Assembly: GCF_900112195.1 (NCBI RefSeq)
Contig: NZ_FOKR01000015.1
Span: forward strand, 38,554 to 102,553
DNA from: Butyrivibrio sp. YAB3001
GTDB taxonomy: Bacteria; Bacillota; Clostridia; Lachnospirales; Lachnospiraceae
Reading direction: 5' to 3'
Length of the DNA stretch: 64,000 nt
The translations under genes and the position numbers were made by a program. The notes beneath the pieces are model-generated. The model had not been told where the DNA came from, made no database searches, and worked only from the letters and a program-made list of their open reading frames with translations. Within the stretch, counting starts at the first letter, position 1; each line of letters opens with the position of its first letter. Shown in pieces: positions 46,818 through 55,127 of the stretch.

Positions 46818-46936
46818 AGATGAACGATAATCTATTTGCAGTGATAAAGTTAATTATCCTGTATACTATGTTGGCACAAAATTGATAAGAAAGTCATTAT
46901 TGGAATAAAAACATTGATATGAAAAGTGGAGGAAAA

Positions 46937-47671
46937 ATGGATTCGTTATATATTGTAATGCCTGCTTACAATGAGGAAGAGAATATAGAAAATGTTGTTA
47001 AGCAATGGTATCCCAAATTATTGTTAGCAGATAAAGCCAGATCAAAAATGGTAATTGCTGACAATGGAAGTACTGATAGGACGCATGAAATCCTGCTTTC
47101 TATGATAAAATCGGGGGGGTACAGCAATCTGGAAATATTAGAAAACACAGGTAAGCAACATGGGCCTAAAGTAATTGCATTGTATAAAGAAGCAATTAAC
47201 TCGGGAACGGATTATATTTTCCAGACAGATTCTGATGGTCAGACTAGCCCAGAGGAATTTGATGACTTTTGGGCAAGAAGAAATGAATATGAAGCAATTA
47301 TTGGAAAGAGATTAGTTCGTGAAGATGGAAGAAGCAGAGCTTTTGTGGAAAATGTAGTTTGTCTATTACTTAGATTTTATTTCCATGTGAGTATTCCTGA
47401 TGCTAATGCCCCATTTCGTCTAATGAAATCATCTTTGATAAAGAGATATATTTCATGTTTCGATGATGATTACGGACTGCCTAATATAATGTTAACAACA
47501 TATTTCTCAAAATATAAAGAGAATGTTGTTTTCAGAGAAATTAGTTTTAAAGCAAGGCAGCTTGGTACTAATTCTATCAATATACCTAAAATCGTCAAAA
47601 TTGGAATTGAAGCATGTGGTGATTTTCATAGATTTAAAAAGGAAATGGAGAAAATGGATGCTAAGGGATAA
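46937..47671 (+). CDS. glycosyltransferase family 2 (DPM1-like, without membrane helices)
   Basis: About 244 residues with VMPAYNEEE, ADNGSTDRT and DSDGQ (98-102), followed by a PFRLMK segment typical of the DPM1/polyprenyl-phosphate group. Unlike the three GtrB-like proteins in the locus it ends without transmembrane helices. It may act like a dolichyl-phosphate-mannose-type synthase, possibly feeding the GT-C protein encoded by the overlapping next gene. GGAGG just before the ATG at 46937 fixes the start. The next gene begins 14 nt before its stop. Confidence 0.85.
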   Translation: MDSLYIVMPAYNEEENIENVVKQWYPKLLLADKARSKMVIADNGSTDRTHEILLSMIKSGGYSNLEILENTGKQHGPKVIALYKEAINSGTDYIFQTDSDGQTSPEEFDDFWARRNEYEAIIGKRLVREDGRSRAFVENVVCLLLRFYFHVSIPDANAPFRLMKSSLIKRYISCFDDDYGLPNIMLTTYFSKYKENVVFREISFKARQLGTNSINIPKIVKIGIEACGDFHRFKKEMEKMDAKG

Positions 47672-49160
47672 GCTATTTGTTTTTAGGAAAAATGTTGGGA
47701 AAGAGAATATTATTGGCATCTTGTTTTCATTTGTATTAGTTCTGCTATTTGGATTTAATAGCCCACTTCATCCATGGATTGGTAGGGAAGCGGCAACGGA
47801 TTCAAGCGTGTTTAAGACAGTAGCACTAATGATGGAACATGGGTATATGCCATATAAGGATTCTTTTGACCATAAAGGACCACTTCTTTATATTATAAAT
47901 TTTTTAGGGGACATGATTTCGCAGTATAGAGGCGTTTGGGCTATAGAAATGATTTCTTTGGCAGTGACGATATTTATGATGTATAAGATATCAAGAATGT
48001 CTTCTAGTATTATTTCATCTTTTTTTTCAGTCGTAGTATCCTTTTCACTACTTTTTAAGTTTTTTAAAGGTGGAAACCTTGTTGAAGAATATGCTATGCC
48101 ATTAATTGCAATTTCGACCTATATATTTATTGATTATTTAAAAAATAATATTATTTCTTTAGCTCGAATAATAATAGCAGGAGCTTGTTTTGGCATGACA
48201 TTGATGCTGAGACCTAATATGATAGCAATTTGGATTGTGTATTGTATTTCGATATTGATTTTTTTACTTATTCAGAAGGAATATAAGATATTATGGCGTT
48301 ACTTATTGCTCTTTTTATTAGGAATAATAATAGTGATAATGCCTATTTTACTATGGCTTGTATTAAATCAGGATTTATCGTTTTTTCTGCAGGATTATAT
48401 TATTTTTAATTTTAAATATAGTAGTGCTACTTTAAATAACAAGTGGGAATGTGCAATAGTTTTCTTTGAAAACTTGGTTTATGTTATAGCAATGGTGAGT
48501 ATGGCATATCATACTATCAAAAATGCTAATCTTTTAAATGTGTCATATATGTGCTATCTACTGTTGACCGTTTTTATGATAGCAATGGGGGGAGCTCCAT
48601 ATGAGCATTATGGCATGGTAATGGTGCCTGCTGTAGCATATCCATTAAGTCTTTTATTTGAAGAAATTGAAAATATAGAAGATAAACAGACAGAAAAGGT
48701 AGTATATTTTCTTACAACCATGTTTCTGATATGTGAGATTATAGCAAATGATTGGATGGAATTGATTAAATGGATACCGGCAGACTATGTGAATAGAAAT
48801 GAGAATAACAGAACCGAGGCTGTGGAACATGCAGTGGAACTTATTGATGTTCTCACTGATGAAGATGATTTAATTACGGTATATGGTAATTTTGATATCA
48901 TTTATGTCTTAAGCAACAGGAAGCATGCAACAAGGTATTCATATCAGTATCCGATTAGATGGGTAAGAAATGAGATTATCGAAGAGTATTTTAATGAATT
49001 ACAAGAAGAAATGCCTAAGATTGTTGTTGTTGAAAAAAATCGATATGATGAAGAAATAGATGAGTTTATAAATAATAATAAATACAGTATTGTTTATGCA
49101 GAAAACAATGAAGAAAAAGAAAGTGGACTACAGGTATTTTCAAGAATACAAGAGGAATAA
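47658..49160 (+). CDS. GT39-like (GT-C) membrane glycosyltransferase
   Basis: About 500 residues. After the first helix come IGREAATDSSVF (Asp48) and PYKDSFDHKGP (65-75), a signature of a common Firmicutes GT39-like family. Some nine to ten helices and a soluble tail of about 130 residues follow. It would move a sugar from a polyprenyl-phosphate donor to an outside acceptor. The ATG at 47658 with GGAG seven bases upstream is chosen. The frame is open far upstream, but that part is the previous gene in another frame. The overlap suggests the DPM1-like enzyme and this protein form a donor-transferase pair. Confidence 0.78.
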   Translation: MLRDKLFVFRKNVGKENIIGILFSFVLVLLFGFNSPLHPWIGREAATDSSVFKTVALMMEHGYMPYKDSFDHKGPLLYIINFLGDMISQYRGVWAIEMISLAVTIFMMYKISRMSSSIISSFFSVVVSFSLLFKFFKGGNLVEEYAMPLIAISTYIFIDYLKNNIISLARIIIAGACFGMTLMLRPNMIAIWIVYCISILIFLLIQKEYKILWRYLLLFLLGIIIVIMPILLWLVLNQDLSFFLQDYIIFNFKYSSATLNNKWECAIVFFENLVYVIAMVSMAYHTIKNANLLNVSYMCYLLLTVFMIAMGGAPYEHYGMVMVPAVAYPLSLLFEEIENIEDKQTEKVVYFLTTMFLICEIIANDWMELIKWIPADYVNRNENNRTEAVEHAVELIDVLTDEDDLITVYGNFDIIYVLSNRKHATRYSYQYPIRWVRNEIIEEYFNELQEEMPKIVVVEKNRYDEEIDEFINNNKYSIVYAENNEEKESGLQVFSRIQEE

Positions 49161-49187
49161 TATTTTTGATAAAAGGAGCGTATAGTT

Positions 49188-50006
49188 TTGATAACATGTA
49201 TAAGTTACGGAGATAGGAAGTACTATAATGCTGCTAAATTTAATTTAGAAACAGCAAAGATGCATGGGGCAGATAGGACTATTCTATATGGACAAAAAGA
49301 CCTGCCGTTGAGTTTTAAACTTAAGAATTGGTGCATATATTATAGAATTCATTTTCCTGGTATTAGGCCTGTATGGCGAGGGGCTGGTTATTGGATATGG
49401 AAGTCATATATTATCTTAAAAACGTTAGAAAACATGAACGATGGCGATTATTTACTTTATTCGGATGGTGGTTCTGTTTATGTGAATGATATTCAGTACC
49501 TTATCGATGTTCTAAATAGGGATAAGTTAAACTATATGGTTTTTACAACACTTCAAATAGAAAAAAACTATTCTAAGAGAGATGCATTTATTTTGTTAGA
49601 TGCTGATTCGCCAGAATATACTGATTCTATTCAACGATTAGGTGGATTTTGGGTGATTAAGAAGTGTGCAGAGAGTATTTCTTTTGTAAGTGAATGGCAA
49701 AAAGCCTGTTTGGACCCAAGAATTATTTCCGATTCTCCAAACAAACTAGGTAAAGATAATTATCCGGGGTTTGTGGAGAACAGGCATGATCAGACAGCAC
49801 TTAGCCTGATTGCCAAAAAGCATCATTTTCCGGAGTACAGAGACCCATCCCAGTGGGGCAATAATACAGATGAGTGGAATAAGGAAATCTTAGACAGGAG
49901 TACCTATCCTCAGATCTGGTATTGTACAAGAAATCCGGAGATAGATTCAATGGAGATATTTAAAGAAAACGTACCGGATCCATTTGTGAATCCATACGAA
50001 GAATGA
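49188..50006 (+). CDS. GT-A-like glycosyltransferase, family not assigned
   Basis: A 272-residue protein with the early motif GAGYWIWKSY (65-74), then DGDYLLYSDGG (YSDGG 91-95), which looks like a DxD-type metal site at a strand end as in GT-A enzymes. I recognise the pattern from uncharacterised proteins of polysaccharide loci but cannot name a CAZy family. The start is a TTG at 49188 with GGAG about ten bases before; no ATG is available near the N-terminus. No membrane segment is seen. It precedes the polymerase-like fusion gene by 62 nt. Confidence 0.6.
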   Translation: MITCISYGDRKYYNAAKFNLETAKMHGADRTILYGQKDLPLSFKLKNWCIYYRIHFPGIRPVWRGAGYWIWKSYIILKTLENMNDGDYLLYSDGGSVYVNDIQYLIDVLNRDKLNYMVFTTLQIEKNYSKRDAFILLDADSPEYTDSIQRLGGFWVIKKCAESISFVSEWQKACLDPRIISDSPNKLGKDNYPGFVENRHDQTALSLIAKKHHFPEYRDPSQWGNNTDEWNKEILDRSTYPQIWYCTRNPEIDSMEIFKENVPDPFVNPYEE

Positions 50007-50068
50007 AGACGATAAAATGGTTGCGAAAATTTTAGCATGACATTGCATTATAAAGGTTGGAAGTATTA

Positions 50069-52858
50069 GTGAGTGAGATAAACGAAAAAGTTAAGATTGG
50101 AGAAGTAACAAATAAAAGAGTGATCACAGCTGCAGAGTTAGCATATCTATGCTACTTTGCTGTTATGCTCGGGGCAAAAGCGGTTGGACTGTATGAGGGG
50201 CAGATGCTTTACAATATCTGTCTTGTTATTGGTGCAGCCCTTTTTGCGTGTAAGATTGCTCTTACTAAGCACAATATCGTTGAATACCTGATAATAGTGC
50301 TTCTGATGGCTTTAGGAGCGGTTGTATATTTGCAATCAGGCGAGAAGTCACTACTTATCTATTTCACCATGATGCTTGGAATAAAGGGGGTTTCTACTGA
50401 CAGGTTATTTAAAGTTGGTGGAGCGATATGGCTCACATCATTTGTGACATTATATGTTTTGTCGGTTGTCGGTATAATTCCTGAGTTTAGTTTTTCACTT
50501 TTAAGAGAAGGATGGCCTATTATATTAAGACATTCTCTTGGCTATCCACATCCTAATACACTCCATGCTTCATATTTTGTTCTTGTGGCATTTTTGCTGT
50601 ATTTGACAAGGAATCTGTCTAAAAAATATATTGTTGCAATAAGCGTAGTACTTTTATTGGGTAATGGATACGTATTTATGTATTCTGTCAGTAGGAATGG
50701 CTTTCTGATGGTATGCATTTACCTGTTTTTGCATTTATATCTATACCTTCGCAGCAAAAGAACTAAGATAGAAGATTTCATGCTGATGGCGTTATTGCCA
50801 TTGGGAATTATTGCAATTGTCGGAATACCACTTCTTACTACAGGTGATGTTTTTGAATGGATAAATACTACACTTGCAGGAAGATATGAGTATACAAGAT
50901 ATTATCTTACTCACGAGCCATTGAAACTTTTTGGTATTGAAAGCATTGCTGTCCCGGATAGTAGGTTCGTTATTGATTCGTCCTATGTATATCTGATTTT
51001 TCGTTTGGGTATAGTTTCGTTTATTTTGATGCTTGTGCTTATGGTTGCAGCACTATACGATGCAATCAAAAATGACAGGAAGGCAGAAATATCACTGCTT
51101 ATTAGCTTTTATTTATATGGTGTTCTTGAACTTTTCTTATTTAATCAGTCTTTCAAGAATCTTACTTTTGTATTTATGGGACTTTTTATATTCAAGAAAA
51201 CTGCAAGATTTGATTCGAAGGCTATTTCTGTTCTCAATCTTGATAAGTTCAAGATTAGTTTACCTTTCGGAAAAACTGAAAAAACTCCAATAATTCCTCT
51301 GAATATATGGCTTTGCTCTGCGATACTGCTTGTTTTGATAGGTGTAATAACTAGTCTTTTATATGTTGCCATTGTCCCCTATCCATCTGACATATATTTG
51401 CCAAGATCTGAGGAAAAGACATCCGGAGATGGAATAGAGACATATCTTACTTCCGAGCAGGTAAAAGAATTAAAGAAAACAGGTGTTATGATCCGCGGAT
51501 ATGTTGATGAGACAACTCCTGTCTACAGGATGCAGAGCAGCAGCGTGGCGAAAATGGAACGTATTCGTTATACATTTAGCTATGGATTATGGGCTGGTGC
51601 GATAGCGTGTCTTATTTTCCTTTTCACCTGGACTGCAAAGAGTAGACTCAGACATATTAAGAGAAATAAAACCATTGGACCGGATTATAAAGAAACGGTG
51701 CTTATAGTTCATAACTATTACCGAATTCCCGGTGGGGAAGATGTTGTCGTAGCAAATGAAAAACGTATGCTTGAAGAACACGGGCATAAGGTCGTTACCT
51801 ATTTTAGGAATAATGATGATGTAAAAGAAGGCGGTTTTTGGCATAAACTGGCATTGGCATTTTCGACGATCTTTAATATCAGAACTTATAGGAATATTTG
51901 TCGTATTATAGAAAAAGAAAAAGTTGATATCGTTCATGTTCATAACACAGTTGCAATTATTAGTCCTGCAGTGTACATTGCTGGAATAAATATGGATGTT
52001 CCTGTGGTTCAGACTGTGCATAATATGCGATTTGTTTGCCCTAATGGTGTATGCTATATTAATGATCATGTTTGTGAAAATTGCATTAAGTACGGGCTGA
52101 AAGCTTCTCTTGTCCATAATTGCTATAGGAATAGTAAGCTTCAAACTATGGCGATGGTAATGACAATGAATCTCCACCGTATGATAAGGACATATTCATA
52201 TCTGAATTTTATATGTTTAACTGATTTTAATAAAGAAAAGCTAATGACAATTAAGCAGATAAATCCAGATAATGTTTTTATCAAACCAAATTTTACAAGG
52301 CAAGAGCACTCATTTGTCCCATATGACAAGAGGAAAAATCAGATTGTTTATGCGGGAAGATTAGAAAAGAAAAAGGGAGTTGATTTGCTTCTTCAGGCAT
52401 GGATGAAACTTGGGGACAAGGCACCTAGATTGATTTTGTGTGGCTCTGGAGAACTCGAAGGTTGGTGTAAAGAATATATTGAGAATAATGAGCTTACAAC
52501 TGTTGAAATGAAGGGACAAGTGCCTAATGATGAGGCTAAAAAGATAATTGGCGATTCATTGGCAATGATACATCCAACTCAGCTTTATGAGGGATTCCCC
52601 ATGACAATAGCTGAATCCTATTCCATGGGAACCCCAATAATTGCTTCTGATATAGGAAATGTAGGAAGTCTCGTAGATGAGGGTATTTCAGGAATCAAGT
52701 TTAAGAGCAATTCTGTTGTAAGCATGGCCAAGGCAGTTGAAACCTTTATGGAAAAGCCAATTCACCTTCCGGAAGAATACTTAACAAAATACTCTGAGGA
52801 AAACAATTATCTCATGCTGAAAACTATTTATGAGACAGTTAGAAAAAATGGGAATTGA
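50069..52858 (+). CDS. fusion: Wzy/O-antigen-polymerase-like membrane domain plus GT4 glycosyltransferase
   Basis: One uninterrupted frame of about 930 residues. Residues ~20-380 hold about ten helices with GYPHPNTLHASYF and SVSRNGFL, which resemble Wzy-type polymerases or O-antigen ligases. Two further helices (~415-440 and ~505-525) enclose a hydrophilic stretch of about 65 residues. From ~545 to the end a complete GT4 enzyme follows: HNYYRIPGGEDVV, VHVHNT, AGRLEKKKG and the E-x7-E in YEGFPMTIAES. The fusion would put a cytoplasmic retaining transferase on the polymerase. The start is GTG 50069 with GGAAG six bases before; TTG 50057 is also possible. GT4 and polymerase genes are usually separate. 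Confidence 0.8.
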   Translation: MSEINEKVKIGEVTNKRVITAAELAYLCYFAVMLGAKAVGLYEGQMLYNICLVIGAALFACKIALTKHNIVEYLIIVLLMALGAVVYLQSGEKSLLIYFTMMLGIKGVSTDRLFKVGGAIWLTSFVTLYVLSVVGIIPEFSFSLLREGWPIILRHSLGYPHPNTLHASYFVLVAFLLYLTRNLSKKYIVAISVVLLLGNGYVFMYSVSRNGFLMVCIYLFLHLYLYLRSKRTKIEDFMLMALLPLGIIAIVGIPLLTTGDVFEWINTTLAGRYEYTRYYLTHEPLKLFGIESIAVPDSRFVIDSSYVYLIFRLGIVSFILMLVLMVAALYDAIKNDRKAEISLLISFYLYGVLELFLFNQSFKNLTFVFMGLFIFKKTARFDSKAISVLNLDKFKISLPFGKTEKTPIIPLNIWLCSAILLVLIGVITSLLYVAIVPYPSDIYLPRSEEKTSGDGIETYLTSEQVKELKKTGVMIRGYVDETTPVYRMQSSSVAKMERIRYTFSYGLWAGAIACLIFLFTWTAKSRLRHIKRNKTIGPDYKETVLIVHNYYRIPGGEDVVVANEKRMLEEHGHKVVTYFRNNDDVKEGGFWHKLALAFSTIFNIRTYRNICRIIEKEKVDIVHVHNTVAIISPAVYIAGINMDVPVVQTVHNMRFVCPNGVCYINDHVCENCIKYGLKASLVHNCYRNSKLQTMAMVMTMNLHRMIRTYSYLNFICLTDFNKEKLMTIKQINPDNVFIKPNFTRQEHSFVPYDKRKNQIVYAGRLEKKKGVDLLLQAWMKLGDKAPRLILCGSGELEGWCKEYIENNELTTVEMKGQVPNDEAKKIIGDSLAMIHPTQLYEGFPMTIAESYSMGTPIIASDIGNVGSLVDEGISGIKFKSNSVVSMAKAVETFMEKPIHLPEEYLTKYSEENNYLMLKTIYETVRKNGN

Positions 52859-52944
52859 GTGTTTATGCATAAATCTGTAATCTTAAATGGTTCTATGAGA
52901 TTTTATTGAAGAAGAAAATACATCATTAGATGGAGGAACCCATA

Positions 52945-54555
52945 ATGGGAATGTACTTAGATTCAAGTGATGGTTTTACTCTATATGAAAAGGTTCAGAA
53001 TAGTAAATGGTACGTAGATAAGACTGAACTGATACCAGAGGTTTTTTCAAGAATAGGGACATCTGAAAACTATATATGCATTACAAGACCAAGAAGATTT
53101 GGTAAAACTGTAGCTGCAAATATGCTGTCAGCGTATTTTTGCTGTGAAAAAGACGCTCATATTTTATTTGACAAATGTAACGTTTCTCAAAATATCGATT
53201 ATGAGAATAACATAAATAAGTTCCATGTTATCAGCATTGATTTTAGTAAAATGGATGACTCATGCGATAACTATGAGAAATATATAAGTAGGATAAAAAC
53301 ATTACTTTCCAATGATCTTCGAAAATGTTTTCCTGATGTTGAGTTTACAGATGACAGTAATGTTGCAGAGGAGTTAAAACAGGTATTTGAGGCTACAGGA
53401 GAGCAGTTTGTCTTTATTTTTGATGAATGGGATGCTGTTTTTCATATGAATTTTATTACTGAAAAAGACAGGCACAGATATCTTCTTTTTCTAAAGAATC
53501 TTTTAAAAGACCAGGCATATGTAGCAGTAGCCTATATGACAGGAATATTGCCGATTGCAAAATATTCCAGTGGATCTGAACTTAATATGTTTATGGAATA
53601 TACCATGGTTGGTGAAGAAAAATTTAGCAAGTATTTTGGATTCTGCCAAGAAGAAGTTGAGAAATTGTATTTGAGTTTTTTGTCAGAGGAAAAAGAGCCG
53701 AGACTGTCTTTAAATGATTTAGCACAATGGTATGATGGTTATCATACGATGTCTGGTAATAGAATCTATAATCCAAGGTCTGTTTCAGTTGCTCTTACTA
53801 ATAATAATTTGGGAAATTATTGGACTAGTTCGGGACCATATGATGAAATTTTCTATTATATTCGTAACAATATTGAAGGTGTAAAAAATGATCTTGCGAG
53901 AATGGTCACCGGGCAGCAGGTTCGATGTGAAGCTAAAGAATATGCGGCTACATCAATGAATCTAAAAACAAGAGATGAAATTCTTTCAGCAATGGTGGTT
54001 TATGGTTTTTTGACGTATTCTGATGGCTTTGTTATGATACCAAACAAGGAATTGCTTGGACAATTTACTGATATGCTATATAAGGAAGAGTCATTAGGCT
54101 ACGTTCATAGATTGGCTAAAGAATCAGAAAAGATCCTTGATGCTACTATCGACGGAAATGAAAATGTGATTGCAGGCATATTGGAGCAGTTTCACGATAC
54201 TGAAGCACCTATTTTGCAATATAATAATGAGTCGGATTTATCTGCAATAGTGAACCTTGCCTATTTAGCGGCGAGAGACAGATTTGATGTTCAAAGAGAA
54301 GACAAAAGCGGAAAGGGATTTGTGGATTTTATCTTTTATCCCAGGAAAAATGAAAAAGTCGGCATCATTTTGGAATTAAAGGTTGATTCAACGGCAGATG
54401 AGGCAATTAAGCAGATTAAAGATAAAAAATATGTGAGCAGGCTCCAAGGGAAAGTCGCTGAATCAAGTATGATAGAAGAAGCTATCTTAGTTGGAATTAG
54501 TTACGATAAAAAACAAAAGAAGCATGACTGTAAGATAGAAAGAATTAGTATTTAA
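52945..54555 (+). CDS. AAA-ATPase-like protein with C-terminal PD-(D/E)XK nuclease domain, second copy
   Basis: A protein of 536 residues with the same two-part build as the 33666 protein: RPRRFGKT (48-55), DEWD (160-163), and a C-terminal Asp461 with E477-L-K479. It fits PF09820 plus PF08011, a family of unknown function. The two copies share motifs and length but are clearly diverged, so they are not a recent duplication. GGAGG eight bases before the ATG at 52945 sets the start (an ATG at 52930 lies before it). It sits between the fusion gene and a cupin gene, 12 nt from the latter, so it may be transcribed with glycan genes. Confidence 0.85.
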   Translation: MGMYLDSSDGFTLYEKVQNSKWYVDKTELIPEVFSRIGTSENYICITRPRRFGKTVAANMLSAYFCCEKDAHILFDKCNVSQNIDYENNINKFHVISIDFSKMDDSCDNYEKYISRIKTLLSNDLRKCFPDVEFTDDSNVAEELKQVFEATGEQFVFIFDEWDAVFHMNFITEKDRHRYLLFLKNLLKDQAYVAVAYMTGILPIAKYSSGSELNMFMEYTMVGEEKFSKYFGFCQEEVEKLYLSFLSEEKEPRLSLNDLAQWYDGYHTMSGNRIYNPRSVSVALTNNNLGNYWTSSGPYDEIFYYIRNNIEGVKNDLARMVTGQQVRCEAKEYAATSMNLKTRDEILSAMVVYGFLTYSDGFVMIPNKELLGQFTDMLYKEESLGYVHRLAKESEKILDATIDGNENVIAGILEQFHDTEAPILQYNNESDLSAIVNLAYLAARDRFDVQREDKSGKGFVDFIFYPRKNEKVGIILELKVDSTADEAIKQIKDKKYVSRLQGKVAESSMIEEAILVGISYDKKQKKHDCKIERISI

Positions 54556-54567
54556 AAGGGATAAACT

Positions 54568-55002
54568 ATGTGGAACATTTTAGACAATGAAGGAAAAACA
54601 CTTGCCATTGTAATAAAACATGATTTTAATCAGCCGGGAATAACGTTCTGCACACCGGATGATTACTCTCAGCAGATGGCATACATGCATCATCCTGCTG
54701 GACATGTGATCAAGCCACATGTTCATAATGAAGTAAAAAGAGAAGTACTTTTTACCAAGGAAGTTCTTGTTATTAAAAAGGGAAAACTTCGCTGCGATTT
54801 CTATTCAGATGATCATGAATACATTAAATCTGTCATTTTGGAATCAGGAGATGTGATACTTCTTGCATCCGGAGGGCATGGATTTGTATGCCTTGAAGAG
54901 ACAGAAATGTATGAGATCAAACAGGGTCCATACGCCGGAGAAGCAGATAAGACAAGGTTTGATGCAATACCTGATGATAGAATCAATATAGAAGTCGACT
55001 AA
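54568..55002 (+). CDS. small cupin protein of a polysaccharide locus
   Basis: A 144-residue single cupin. PHVHNE (50-55) gives two His of the first motif. VIKKGKL and SGDVILLASGGHG, with His104, give the second motif and the glycine turn. Metal-binding cupins of this size next to sugar genes include isomerases and epimerases, and WbuC-like proteins of unknown role. It is followed by a perosamine-synthase-like gene after 125 nt. Substrate and reaction are unknown. It does not look like the FdtA cupin at 30383. Confidence 0.7.
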   Translation: MWNILDNEGKTLAIVIKHDFNQPGITFCTPDDYSQQMAYMHHPAGHVIKPHVHNEVKREVLFTKEVLVIKKGKLRCDFYSDDHEYIKSVILESGDVILLASGGHGFVCLEETEMYEIKQGPYAGEADKTRFDAIPDDRINIEVD

Positions 55003-55127
55003 TCAGGGGGGTCAGATTTGATTAATATGACTGAAACTGGAGAAATGTCGACATATCCTGATGTGGGGCAATTAGGATAATAAAAAGTACTGTTGTTGTA
55101 AAATTTTTAAACTAAGTGGTGATTATT

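Noticed and set aside
51587..52329. Minus-strand open frames of up to 196 codons under the polymerase-GT4 fusion
   Set aside because: The plus-strand frame encodes clear GT4 motifs here; the minus-strand translation has no recognisable domain.
50069..52858. Possible artificial join or frameshift creating the polymerase-GT4 fusion
   Set aside because: The frame is continuous with no stop or shift near the junction and an ordered two-helix segment connects the parts. Only strain comparison could exclude an assembly error.
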